NCBI RefSeq assembly: GCF_003111645.1
Contig: NZ_CP022187.1
Coordinates: 930,001-994,000, forward strand
Reading direction: 5' to 3'
Length of the DNA stretch: 64,000 nt
Origin: Parazoarcus communis
GTDB taxonomy: Bacteria; Pseudomonadota; Gammaproteobacteria; Burkholderiales; Rhodocyclaceae
Under the pieces are notes generated by a model. That model was given only the letters and a program-made list of their open reading frames with translations. It did not search any database and was not told the DNA's origin. The stretch's first letter is position 1. The number at the start of each line of letters is the position of its first letter. The position numbers and the translations under genes were made by a program. This document shows, piece after piece, positions 17,461 through 25,769 of the stretch.

Positions 17461-18120
17461 TCAGAACGGCGGTTCGCTCGCAAAACTAAGCGGAAGGCCG
17501 CTGTCGGGATGTTTCAGTTCAAGGCTGGATGCGTGCAATAGCAGGCGTCCAGCCTTGTGCGTATCAGGTGTGCCGTAGAGTGCATCACCGAGAATCGGGT
17601 GCCCCAGAGTCAGCATGTGCACCCGCAGTTGATGCGTACGGCCTGTGACTGGCGTGAGTTCAACCCGAGTCACGAGCTCGTCGCCATCGCGTGCAATCAC
17701 GCGGTAGTGGGTCGTTGATGGCTTGCCGGTATCGAAATCCACTTTCTGCAACGGTCGGTTCGGCCAGTCAGCAATCAATGGGTAGTCCAGGCTTCCTTCA
17801 TCGCTGGCAAGCAGGCCATCGACAACTGCGAGGTAGCGCTTATGAACCTCACGTTCCTGGAACATCAGGCTCAGGCACCGATGTGCCACTGTGTTGCGGG
17901 CGAGCACGATCAGTCCCGAGGTCTCCATGTCGAGGCGATGCACGATCAGTGCGTCGGAGAAATCGGCCTGTACTCGCGAGACCAGGCAATCAGCCTTGTC
18001 CGCGCCACGCCCCGGAACCGACAGCAAGCCTCCAGGCTTGACCACGACCAGCATCGAAGCATCGACATGGAGATAATCCAGCGGCGCGGGTGGTGGCGGA
18101 GAATATGGAGCGGAGTTCAT
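17461..18120 (-). CDS. rluA: Pseudouridine synthase, RluA type (23S rRNA U746 / tRNA U32)
   Basis: 219 aa, the same size as E. coli RluA, with no S4 domain. The catalytic motif HRLDMETSGLIVLA supplies the conserved Asp. Other family motifs are KPGGLLSVPGRG near residue 28, TPVTGRTHQLRVHM near 155 and HPILGDALYG. The short S4-less form is why RluA is favoured over RluC or RluD. Monocistronic, convergent with dadA. Confidence 0.9.
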   Translation of the reverse strand: MNSAPYSPPPPAPLDYLHVDASMLVVVKPGGLLSVPGRGADKADCLVSRVQADFSDALIVHRLDMETSGLIVLARNTVAHRCLSLMFQEREVHKRYLAVVDGLLASDEGSLDYPLIADWPNRPLQKVDFDTGKPSTTHYRVIARDGDELVTRVELTPVTGRTHQLRVHMLTLGHPILGDALYGTPDTHKAGRLLLHASSLELKHPDSGLPLSFASEPPF

Positions 18121-18224
18121 GCCGGAAATTCAGTACTCGTATACGGGTGGCGATTGTCACCGCGAAATGAGCACGGAGCAAATACCGCATTCTTCGGATG
18201 CAACGTGCTCTGCGCTCTTAATCC

Positions 18225-18252
18225 ATAACAACCATAATGTGTATTATGTAAA
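18225..18252 (-). promoter_or_regulatory. Probable rluA promoter in an AT-rich island
   Basis: On the minus strand TTTACA (18252-18247) and TGTTAT (18230-18225) are 16 nt apart, about 105 bp upstream of rluA. The perfect inverted repeat CATAAT-GTGT-ATTATG (18233-18248) lies between and over the two elements and could be an operator. The region 18190-18265 is markedly richer in A and T than its surroundings. Confidence 0.4.
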
Positions 18253-18366
18253 CTGATACTTTCACTTCGCGTCGACCAGCGCGTATGAGTATCCCCGTTG
18301 CTCCTGACAGATTGTGCGCACAACCGTGCCCAAGCAGCCCATGCAAGTGCGCGCAAAAGGATACGA

Positions 18367-18609
18367 TCACCGTGAACGGTCTTTCTCCAGCCTTGAGAAG
18401 GCGCGTGATCTGGCCTCGCGCTCACTAAGGCCCGGTGAAAGCTTGAGCTCATAGGCGATCAAGCGGGCCGCCTTTCCACGGTCACCAAAACATGCCCTAA
18501 CAAGCGGGTCCACTCCCGGAGATGACTTGGAGCGTTTCAGAAAATAGACTGAAACGAATATCAGGAAAAGCACAGCTAGTGCAGATGAAATGACCAAGGC
18601 TGAGTCCAC
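18367..18609 (-). CDS. Small membrane protein downstream of radA
   Basis: 80 aa from a GTG at 18609 with a strong GAGAGGAG ribosome site 6 nt upstream; the frame is open to 18681, but that would overlap radA. One N-terminal TM helix (about residues 4-24, ISSALAVLFLIFVSVYFL) is followed by a basic cytosolic tail containing CFGDRGKAARLIAYEL and EREARSRAFSRLEKD. It lies 68 nt after radA on the same strand and is probably co-transcribed. I do not recognise the family; no function is assigned. Confidence 0.65.
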   Translation of the reverse strand: MDSALVISSALAVLFLIFVSVYFLKRSKSSPGVDPLVRACFGDRGKAARLIAYELKLSPGLSEREARSRAFSRLEKDRSR

Positions 18610-18677
18610 AAAATGCTCCTCTCGAAAGTTATTTAATGGCGCGGAAGCCGCCGCCGACAATAAGGGCGGACGATCCT

Positions 18678-20054
18678 TCACTCACTCAGGCCCTTCGCAA
18701 CGTCCAGCGCCTGATCGATGCGCTCCACTGCATGGATCTCCATTCCCTCGATCGGATGTCGCGGCATGTTTGCCTTGGGCACGATCGCGGTGTCGAATCC
18801 GAGCTTCGCCGCTTCCTTCAGTCGCTCCTGCCCGCGTGGCGCGGGACGGATCTCGCCTGCAAGGCCGACTTCACCAAACACGGCGAGCCCTTGTTTCAGC
18901 GGCCGGTCGCGCAAGGACGAGACCGTGGCGAGCAGGATCGCAAGATCGGCCGCAGGCTCGGTGATCTTGACGCCGCCGACTGCGTTTACGAACACGTCCT
19001 GATCAAAGCAGACGATACCGGCGTGCCGGTGCATGACTGCAAGCAGCATCGCCAAGCGGGTCTGTTCGAGCCCCACCGACAGCCTGCGGGGGTTTGGACT
19101 CTGTGCGCCATCGACCAGCGCCTGAATTTCGACCAGCAAAGGGCGCGTCCCTTCCTGGGTGACGAGGACACAACTGCCCGACACCTGCTCTGCATGCTGC
19201 GACAGAAACAGCGCTGACGGGTTGGAGACGCCCCTCAAACCGCGATCGGTCATTGCGAACACACCGAGCTCATTGACCGCACCAAAGCGGTTCTTGAACG
19301 CACGCACGAGGCGGAAGCTCGAATGGTTGTCGCCCTCGAAGTACAGCACGGTATCGACGATGTGCTCGAGCACGCGCGGACCTGCCAGGGTGCCGTCCTT
19401 CGTGACATGTCCAACCAGGATCAGCGTCGTCCCGCTTTGCTTCGCAAAACGCGTGAGCTGCGCCGCGCACTCCCTCACCTGCCCGACCGAGCCCGGCGCA
19501 GACTGAAGACTTTCGGAATACACCGTCTGAATGGAGTCGATGACGGCAACCCGGGGTGCAGCGGTTTTCAGGGTGTCGAGAATGCGCTCAAGATTGATCT
19601 CTGCAAGCAGTTGCAGCTCACCGGCCTGCAATTGCAGGCGCTGAGCACGCAGCGCAACCTGTTCGCCCGACTCTTCACCGCTGACATAGACCACAGGGTG
19701 CGCCGCTGCGAGATGGCACAGGGCCTGCAGCAAAAGGGTCGACTTTCCGATTCCGGGATCGCCGCCGATGAGTACCACTCCGCCCGCGACCAGACCGCCA
19801 CCGAGTACACGGTCGAACTCGTCAATGCCCGTCGGTATTCTGGGTTCTTCCCTGGGCTGCAGCGCGGACAGAGGCTGCAGCCTGGAGGCCGCGCCCGCAA
19901 GTGCGGCGAAACGGCTCGGTGCCGCCCCTCCCCCACGCTCAAGGACGGTTTCGGTCAGGGTGTTCCATGCCTGGCACTGCGGACACTGACCTTGCCAGCG
20001 GGGGGTCTGAGCACCGCATTCGGAGCACACATAGGCCGACTTGGCTTTCGCCAT
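18678..20054 (-). CDS. radA: DNA repair protein RadA
   Basis: 458 aa. The N-terminal zinc finger is CSECGAQTPRWQGQCPQC (residues 10-27). The RecA-like core has Walker A GGDPGIGKST near residue 97, the RadA-specific KNRFGAVNELG motif near 257, and a C-terminal Lon-protease-like domain. RadA is a DnaB-like helicase promoting branch migration in recombination. The start overlaps the stop of the upstream LysR gene by 1 nt (TGATG), so the two are read from one message. Confidence 0.95.
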   Translation of the reverse strand: MAKAKSAYVCSECGAQTPRWQGQCPQCQAWNTLTETVLERGGGAAPSRFAALAGAASRLQPLSALQPREEPRIPTGIDEFDRVLGGGLVAGGVVLIGGDPGIGKSTLLLQALCHLAAAHPVVYVSGEESGEQVALRAQRLQLQAGELQLLAEINLERILDTLKTAAPRVAVIDSIQTVYSESLQSAPGSVGQVRECAAQLTRFAKQSGTTLILVGHVTKDGTLAGPRVLEHIVDTVLYFEGDNHSSFRLVRAFKNRFGAVNELGVFAMTDRGLRGVSNPSALFLSQHAEQVSGSCVLVTQEGTRPLLVEIQALVDGAQSPNPRRLSVGLEQTRLAMLLAVMHRHAGIVCFDQDVFVNAVGGVKITEPAADLAILLATVSSLRDRPLKQGLAVFGEVGLAGEIRPAPRGQERLKEAAKLGFDTAIVPKANMPRHPIEGMEIHAVERIDQALDVAKGLSE

Positions 20055-20992
20055 CAGCCAAGACCTTGTTCGGATGCGCGTTCGGCTACCGTTGCAGCCA
20101 TTTCCGTGAGTTCGGCACAGGCATGTTCTGCAAAGGTGGTGATCAGGCGCGAGCGGAACTTGTCGCGCGGGATGATGACCTCAAGCGGGGTGAAAAGCCT
20201 GGGTTCGAGGGGGATGCCCACCAGTTTGCCCTCGCGAAGATCGCGCAGGATGGCGGCTCGGGACGCAATCGCGTAGCCCATGCCCTCGGCTGCAAGATGT
20301 TTCACCGTGGCCAGACTGCCAAGTTCGGCACAGATGTTGATTTCGGTCATCGGCACACCGGCCGCTTCAAAGAACTGTTCTGCAAGCTCCCTGATCGCAT
20401 TACCCGGGTCGCGGGTGATGAAGGGATGCTCAATCAGGTCCTCCGCCTTCAGCAAAGTCGCTTGTGCCAGCGGATGTGTCGGTGCACAGATGACCAGCAG
20501 GTCGTCCTGCGCGGCGCTGAAGCGCTCGACTGCGGGTTGATCGGAAACGATCTCGATCAGCCCGATATCCAGGTCGCGCGCCGCGACGCGATCTTCGGTG
20601 AGTTGCGAATTGCCTACAACGACCCGCGGCACCACGCGCGGGAAGCGGCGCTTGAAGCTTTCGAGCAGGCGCGGCAGCCAGTACGCGGCGATGGTGGTAC
20701 TGGTGCCAATGTTGATCGCACCTGACAACTCGTCGGTCAGCTCGGATACACGCGACTCGAGTTCGTCCGAGAGCCCGAGGATGCGTTCTGCGTACGCCAG
20801 CACAAGTTCGCCGGTGGGAGTCAGCGAGATGTGACCATGACCGCGCTCGAGAAGCCGGGTGTTGAAGTGCTCTTCCAGTTGCTTGATCTGAAAGGTCACG
20901 GCCGGCTGTGTCATGAACAGGTGTTCGGCTGCGCGCGTGAACGAGCCGTGCTTTGCCACAGCGTGAAAAACTTGCAACCGACGATCTGCCAT
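20054..20992 (-). CDS. LysR family transcriptional regulator
   Basis: 312 aa. The N-terminal winged HTH (residues 4-63) contains VFHAVAKHGSFTRAAEHL and TQPAVTFQIKQLEEHF; the C-terminal effector domain spans about 90-295. The DNA-binding part resembles the CysB/CbbR-like branch, but the effector is not predictable. It is divergent from lplT and is the first gene of the LysR-radA-small-protein unit. A textbook LysR box (TAAAC-CTT-GTTTA) lies 10 bp upstream of its start codon, suggesting autoregulation. Confidence 0.88.
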   Translation of the reverse strand: MADRRLQVFHAVAKHGSFTRAAEHLFMTQPAVTFQIKQLEEHFNTRLLERGHGHISLTPTGELVLAYAERILGLSDELESRVSELTDELSGAINIGTSTTIAAYWLPRLLESFKRRFPRVVPRVVVGNSQLTEDRVAARDLDIGLIEIVSDQPAVERFSAAQDDLLVICAPTHPLAQATLLKAEDLIEHPFITRDPGNAIRELAEQFFEAAGVPMTEINICAELGSLATVKHLAAEGMGYAIASRAAILRDLREGKLVGIPLEPRLFTPLEVIIPRDKFRSRLITTFAEHACAELTEMAATVAERASEQGLG

Positions 20993-21001
20993 GATTATTC
21001 A

Positions 21002-21016
21002 ATAAACCTTGTTTAT
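21002..21016. promoter_or_regulatory. LysR-type binding site (T-N11-A dyad)
   Basis: ATAAAC (21002-21007) and GTTTAT (21011-21016) are a perfect inverted repeat around CTT. The inner T21003 and A21015 are separated by exactly 11 bases, the LysR recognition pattern. A second palindrome, TATCGATA, follows at 21016-21023. The site is 10 bp from the LysR start and 121 bp from lplT. Confidence 0.6.
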
Positions 21017-21136
21017 ATCGATAATTACACCACAGATCACGTTTCAACTCACCCCGATTGAGCAAGGTCGTAACAAGTTTCTTCCCTTCGTGATATAAAC
21101 CGCGCTTCCGCTAACGCGACGGTGTGTACCGCAACG

Positions 21137-22387
21137 ATGCCGCTCGGCTTTTATATCATCATGGCGGCGCAGTTCTTTTCTGCGCTTGCTGACAACGCTC
21201 TGCTGATCGTCGCCATCGCGCTTCTACGGGATATGGCGTCTCCTGCGGAATATGAGCCGCTGCTCAAGCTGTTCTTTACCGTGTCATACGTGGCACTGGC
21301 GGCTTTTGTGGGCGCATTCGCGGACTCGATGCCCAAGTGGCGGGTCATGCTGATCAGCAACACCATCAAGATCGGCGGTTGCCTGATGCTTTTCCTCGGC
21401 ACACATCCCTTGTTCGCCTATGCGGTGATCGGTCTGGGTGCAGCAGCGTACTCGCCGGCCAAGTACGGCATCCTCACCGAGTATCTTCCGCATCGCCTGC
21501 TCGTGGTCGCGAATGGCTGGATCGAAGGCCTGACCGTTGGCGCGATCATTGTCGGCACCGTGATGGGGGGCGTGCTGATCCGCGAAGACGTTTCGGGCTG
21601 GCTGCTTGGACTTAACCTGCCCTTCGTTACATCGGCGTTTGAAGCCAGCGTGCTGGCAATCGGTACCCTCTACCTGGTCGCGGCCTGGTTCAACTTCCAC
21701 ATTCCGGACACCGGCGTTGACCACAAGCCGCTGAAGAACAACCCCCTGTACCTCGTTCACGATTTCAATCACTGCCTGAAGCTGCTCTGGCGCGACAAGC
21801 TCGGCCAGATATCGCTTGCGGTCACCACGCTGTTCTGGGGAGCAGGCGCAACCCTGCAGTTCATCGTCATCAAGTGGGCGGAGCACAACCTTGGCCTCGG
21901 ACTGTCCGAAGCGTCCATGCTGCAGGGCGTGGTTGCGATCGGCGTCGCGGTGGGCGCAATCCTCGCCGCGCGCTTCGTGTCGCTGAGGCGTTCGGTCAGG
22001 GTCATTCCACTGGGTATTGCGATGGGCCTGATGGTGCTGGTGATGACCGTCGTTACCAACTCCACCATTGCGATGGGACTGATGGTCGTGGTTGGTGCGC
22101 TGGCCGGGTTCTTCGTGGTGCCGATGAACGCACTGCTGCAACACCGAGGACATATCCTGATGGGCGCCGGTCACTCGATCGCGGTGCAGAACTTCAACGA
22201 GAACCTGTCCATCCTGATCATGACCGGCGGCTATGCGCTGCTGATCATGCTCGGGTTCTCGATCAATGTCGTGATCGTTCTTTTCGGACTCTTTGTCGCT
22301 GGTTCAATGTTCTTCGTCAAACTCCGCCATGAAGCGAATCAGCGCGTGAAGGACGACGTCAGTCAGCTCGAAGATCTGCATCACTGA
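21137..22387 (+). CDS. lplT: Lysophospholipid transporter LplT (MFS)
   Basis: 416 aa with about 12 hydrophobic helices. The N-terminal AAQFFSALADNALLIVAIALL matches the LplT signature with its conserved DNA triplet. YSPAKYGILTEYLPH is another family motif. LplT flips lysophosphatidylethanolamine inward across the inner membrane for re-acylation. In E. coli it is followed by the acyltransferase aas; here it stands alone. The ATG at 21137 lacks a clear ribosome site; a GTG at 21122 is the other option. Earlier TesA (a lysophospholipase) acts on the same lipid class. Confidence 0.88.
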   Translation: MPLGFYIIMAAQFFSALADNALLIVAIALLRDMASPAEYEPLLKLFFTVSYVALAAFVGAFADSMPKWRVMLISNTIKIGGCLMLFLGTHPLFAYAVIGLGAAAYSPAKYGILTEYLPHRLLVVANGWIEGLTVGAIIVGTVMGGVLIREDVSGWLLGLNLPFVTSAFEASVLAIGTLYLVAAWFNFHIPDTGVDHKPLKNNPLYLVHDFNHCLKLLWRDKLGQISLAVTTLFWGAGATLQFIVIKWAEHNLGLGLSEASMLQGVVAIGVAVGAILAARFVSLRRSVRVIPLGIAMGLMVLVMTVVTNSTIAMGLMVVVGALAGFFVVPMNALLQHRGHILMGAGHSIAVQNFNENLSILIMTGGYALLIMLGFSINVVIVLFGLFVAGSMFFVKLRHEANQRVKDDVSQLEDLHH

Positions 22388-22407
22388 CCGCGCAGACCCG
22401 GGCCCCA

Positions 22408-23277
22408 TCAGTCCGGGGACACCAGGCTGCGCGCAAAACACAGATCCTCCCACGCCTTGCCCTTGTCCTGCGGATTCCGCAACAGGTAGGCAGGGTGATA
22501 GGTGACCACCACCGGAACCCCCTGTCGTTCGAAGCGCTTTCCGCGCGCAGCACCAATGCTGACCGCGGTATCCAGAAGCGCCTGCGCACCCGGCCGCCCG
22601 AGCGCAATCAGCAAGCGGGGCTGAACCAGTTCAATCTGGCGCTGAAGAAAGGGCAGACAGGCTGCGATCTCGTCCGCCTCGGGCGTGCGATTATGCGGCG
22701 GCCGGCACTTGACCGCATTGGCAATGAAGACCTGATGCGCCCTCGTCAGCCCCAGCGCTGCGAGCATGTTGTCGAGCAACTTGCCGGCCTGTCCGACGAA
22801 AGGTTCCCCGAGGCGGTCCTCGTCCGCACCCGGCCCCTCCCCCACCAGCATCCAGCTCGCCTTGCGATCGCCCACGCCAGGCACCGCCTGTCGTCGTTTC
22901 TCGCACAGCCTGCAGGCGCGACAGGCGCGAATTTCGTCTTCGAGCCCGGCCCAGTCCAGCCCGGCGATGCGCGCACTCCTGAGCGGGTCAGGCGTCGTTT
23001 GTTGTGGTGAGGCTGGCTCGGGTGCTCGGGCGGCAGGAGCGGCTTCTTCAGGGATAGGGGTCGGCGCCGGCCGCTGCTCGACGGACCGCTCCTGAGGCGT
23101 TGGCCTGACGACCTGCTCACCGGACTCACTGCGCGCGTGCCGCATTGCAGGGATCGCCTCGGTGCGGCGACCTGCAGGCCGGGGCTCGGGGACAACGTCG
23201 GCCTTCGGGCTGCTGCGCAGCCGCCACAACGGAGCGAGCCCCATTTCCCGGAGCAAGGCAGCCCGCTGCGGGGTCAC
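22408..23277 (-). CDS. Uracil-DNA glycosylase, 4Fe-4S type (family 4-like)
   Basis: 289 aa. A Pro/Ala/Glu-rich unstructured N-terminus (about 1-105) precedes the catalytic domain. That domain has CRACRLC, the active-site motif GEGPGADEDRLGEPFVG, and later cysteines in NAVKCRPP and EIAACLPF, together consistent with the four Fe-S ligands. The HPAYLLR motif near the C-terminus completes the site. It removes uracil from DNA in base-excision repair. It is the last gene of tsaB-rimI-UDG, overlapping rimI by 4 nt (ATGA). The long N-terminal extension is longer than the catalytic core needs. Confidence 0.92.
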   Translation of the reverse strand: MTPQRAALLREMGLAPLWRLRSSPKADVVPEPRPAGRRTEAIPAMRHARSESGEQVVRPTPQERSVEQRPAPTPIPEEAAPAARAPEPASPQQTTPDPLRSARIAGLDWAGLEDEIRACRACRLCEKRRQAVPGVGDRKASWMLVGEGPGADEDRLGEPFVGQAGKLLDNMLAALGLTRAHQVFIANAVKCRPPHNRTPEADEIAACLPFLQRQIELVQPRLLIALGRPGAQALLDTAVSIGAARGKRFERQGVPVVVTYHPAYLLRNPQDKGKAWEDLCFARSLVSPD

Positions 23278-23729
23278 AGGCTCGCCTTCATCACGATCGC
23301 ATCCTCGCGCCCGTCAGTTGCAGGGTAATAGCCCTTGCGGCGACCGATCTCGATGAATCCGGACCGGTTGTAAAGCGCAAGCGCAGACTGGTTCGACGGA
23401 CGAACTTCGAGGAAGAACTCGCGCGCCCCGCTATGCCTTGCCTCTGCGAACAGGTGCGCTAGCAGCCTGGCCCCACGCCCCTGTCCCTGAGCGTCGCGCA
23501 CGACGCTGATGTTGAGCAGATGCGCCTCATCGAGCACACCGAGAACGATGCTGTAGCCAATCGGGCGTCCAGCCTCGTGCATGATCCAGCTCGCGTACCC
23601 GGCAGCAAGCGCATCCGCAAAATTCCCCCTGGACCACGGGAACGGGTGCAGTTCAGCCTCCCGGTCGCTGACCCAGTCGAGGTCATCTTCCGACATCGGC
23701 GTGAAGACGGCCGTCTCGCACACCGTCAT
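23274..23729 (-). CDS. rimI: Ribosomal protein S18 alanine N-acetyltransferase
   Basis: 151 aa GNAT-fold protein. The acetyl-CoA loop is RDAQGQGRGARLLAHL, and the RimI-typical C-terminal stretch is EVRPSNQSALALYNRSGF with GRRKGYY. It acetylates the N-terminal alanine of S18. It sits between tsaB and the UDG gene, overlapping each by 4 nt. The tsaB-rimI pairing is common in proteobacteria. Confidence 0.92.
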   Translation of the reverse strand: MTVCETAVFTPMSEDDLDWVSDREAELHPFPWSRGNFADALAAGYASWIMHEAGRPIGYSIVLGVLDEAHLLNISVVRDAQGQGRGARLLAHLFAEARHSGAREFFLEVRPSNQSALALYNRSGFIEIGRRKGYYPATDGREDAIVMKASL

Positions 23730-24415
23730 GCCTTGCCTCCGCGCGCGAGCCGCTCGGCGGTTGTCAGTGCGACCTTGTCGCGCACGTAAAGTGGTGCAGC
23801 GTGTTCGGCCGCCAAGAGCTTTCCGAGGCTGACCTGCTCTGCGGCCAGCAGCGCGACATCGCGCGCGCGCGGCACTGCATCAGGACTGCTTCCGAGCAGC
23901 TGACCGTGAAAGCGATCGCTCAGCCTGTCGCCATAAGCCTTGAAGGCAGAACCGATTCCCCACCATTTTCCATCCGGCAAGTCCAGGCCATCGGGCGCAG
24001 CGCAACCCGCTTCGCCATGCGGTCTCGCAAGGCCGTTTTCGATGACACAGGGGCGAAAATAGATCTCGCCCATACGGGCATCGGTTGCGGCCAGAACGTT
24101 TGCTTCGGGCGCCTGCATCGCAAGCGCGTCAAGGCTGCATACCGGAACCACGCCAAGCCCTGCGCCGAGCGCGAGCCCCTGCGCAATTCCGCAGGACAGA
24201 CGCAAACCGGTGAAGGCTCCTGGGCCACTGCCAAAGGCCACCGCATCCAGACGGCTCACCCCGATACCACCATCGGCCAGCAACTGACGGACGACGGACA
24301 GGATGTACTCGGAATGATTGGCGTGCCCCTCGAGCAGATGCTCCCGGAGATCTCCGTCCATGTACAGCGCGACACTCGCGTGTTCGCAGGAAGTTTCGAG
24401 GGAGAGTAAATTCAT
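23726..24415 (-). CDS. tsaB: tRNA t6A37 biosynthesis protein TsaB
   Basis: 229 aa, typical TsaB length. The ASKHA-fold N-terminus is NLLSLETSCEHASVAL, followed by HSEYILSVVRQLL and the conserved FGSGPGAFTGLRL. TsaB is the non-catalytic partner that dimerises with TsaD in the threonylcarbamoyl-transfer complex for ANN-decoding tRNAs. First gene of the tsaB-rimI-UDG operon, with 4-nt overlaps throughout. Confidence 0.95.
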   Translation of the reverse strand: MNLLSLETSCEHASVALYMDGDLREHLLEGHANHSEYILSVVRQLLADGGIGVSRLDAVAFGSGPGAFTGLRLSCGIAQGLALGAGLGVVPVCSLDALAMQAPEANVLAATDARMGEIYFRPCVIENGLARPHGEAGCAAPDGLDLPDGKWWGIGSAFKAYGDRLSDRFHGQLLGSSPDAVPRARDVALLAAEQVSLGKLLAAEHAAPLYVRDKVALTTAERLARGGKA

Positions 24416-24483
24416 GGTGCCGATATTCTACCGGCTGACAGGCCGATCGGCCTGTTTTGGAAAGCTGATCTCGCGCAGCCGTT

Positions 24484-24819
24484 TCAGCGCGAACGTCCGT
24501 CGTCCTGATCTGCGTTGACGTTGCGCATGACCGCACGCAAATCGCGGTGCAGGGCCTCGCGCTCTTCCTGACTCAGCCTGCGCCGGCTTGGAGTCGCGCC
24601 TTGCTGCAGGTTCGATTCAAGTGCTCGACGCAACTCGGCACGTCGCTGGGCGGGGCGAACGACAATCGTCTCAGGTACGATCTCTGTCACCTCCGGCACC
24701 GGTTCTGCATGCGCGGAAACACTCATCACGCCCGCGACAGCACACACGGCAAGGCCAGGCAGGCACCTTGACAGCGCGGAAATTGAACCAGCGTGGAAGA
24801 TGAAGCGTTTCGGGATCAT
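24484..24819 (-). CDS. Small secreted protein of unknown function
   Basis: 111 aa from the ATG at 24819 (a TTG two codons upstream is the alternative). A Sec signal peptide ends at AHA-EP near residue 40. The mature part is short, charged and probably helical, with RRAELRRALESNL and RLSQEEREALHRDLRAVMR. It is monocistronic, 68 nt before tsaB on the same strand. I do not recognise a named family. Confidence 0.6.
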   Translation of the reverse strand: MIPKRFIFHAGSISALSRCLPGLAVCAVAGVMSVSAHAEPVPEVTEIVPETIVVRPAQRRAELRRALESNLQQGATPSRRRLSQEEREALHRDLRAVMRNVNADQDDGRSR

Positions 24820-24950
24820 GATCAAAACTCTGCGCTCAACTCACCCATGTGAGTACAAGCGTAAAAATAACGGACAACAAGGCTCCCGCCTAGCTCAAAA
24901 GCACTAAACGAAGATGCCATTGTAAGGGGATGTTGCCCTGAGGCGGCGCC

Positions 24951-24970
24951 TTACGAAGCGTTACGCAGCG
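24951..24970. repeat. Tandem 10-bp repeat upstream of ompR
   Basis: TTACGAAGCG (24951-24960) is followed directly by TTACGCAGCG (24961-24970), a 9 of 10 match. It lies 62 bp before the ompR start. OmpR-family proteins bind as tandem dimers to 10-bp direct half-sites, so it could be an autoregulatory site. A CTGGCG-AGG-CGCCAG hairpin at 24995-25009 lies between it and the gene. Confidence 0.35.
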
Positions 24971-25031
24971 GGGCTGAGCGCGAGCGCGAGAACGCTGGCG
25001 AGGCGCCAGAACACACGATAGGATGCGCGTC

Positions 25032-25769
25032 ATGAACGGAAAAACTCGATACCGCGTATTGCTCGTAGACGATGACGCTCGTCTGCGCGACCTTCTGTCC
25101 CGCTACCTTCAGGAGCAGGGGTTTGCCGTGAAGGCCGTCAACGATGCGCCGATGATGGACCGCGCCCTTCATCGCGAACACTTTGATCTCATCGTCCTCG
25201 ACCTGATGCTTCCCGGCGAGGACGGCCTGTCGATCTGCCGCCGCCTGCGTGCAGCGGAAAGCGTGATTCCGATCATCATGCTGACCGCCAAGGGCGATGA
25301 TGTGGATCGCATCGTCGGCCTCGAGATGGGTGCCGACGACTATCTTGGCAAGCCCTTCAATCCCCGCGAACTCGTCGCCCGCATTCAGGCGGTGATGCGC
25401 CGGCAGCCTCCCCCGCTTCCGGGTGCGCCGACTGCCGAGGATGAGATCGTCGTCTTCGGTCGCATCCGTGTAAACCTTGGCACGCGAACGCTGCAACGCG
25501 ACGGGGAGGAGATTCAGCTCACGACCGGCGAATTCTCGTTGCTGAAGGTTCTGCTTCAGCACCCGCGGCAACCCCTGTCGCGAGACAAGCTGATGGAACT
25601 CGCGCGTGGTCGTGAGTACGGCGTTTTCGACCGGGCCATTGATGTTCAGGTGTCCAGGCTGCGCAAGCTGGTCGAAGACGACCCCGCAAAGCCGCGCTAT
25701 ATCCAGACGGTGTGGGGATTCGGCTACGTCTTTGTACCGGACGACAACAAGCCGGCAAGCAGTGACTGA
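25032..25769 (+). CDS. ompR: Response regulator OmpR
   Basis: 245 aa. The receiver domain (1-120) has the acidic pocket VDDD at 12-15, phosphoacceptor Asp57 in VLDLMLPGEDGLSICRRLR, and the conserved lysine in GKPFNPREL. The OmpR/PhoB winged helix is at about 140-235, with FDRAIDVQVSRLRKLVEDD. Residues around Asp57 are near-identical to E. coli OmpR. AGG at 25020-25022 fits the ATG at 25032 better than the ATG at 25023, which it abuts. envZ overlaps its end by 8 nt. Confidence 0.93.
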   Translation: MNGKTRYRVLLVDDDARLRDLLSRYLQEQGFAVKAVNDAPMMDRALHREHFDLIVLDLMLPGEDGLSICRRLRAAESVIPIIMLTAKGDDVDRIVGLEMGADDYLGKPFNPRELVARIQAVMRRQPPPLPGAPTAEDEIVVFGRIRVNLGTRTLQRDGEEIQLTTGEFSLLKVLLQHPRQPLSRDKLMELARGREYGVFDRAIDVQVSRLRKLVEDDPAKPRYIQTVWGFGYVFVPDDNKPASSD

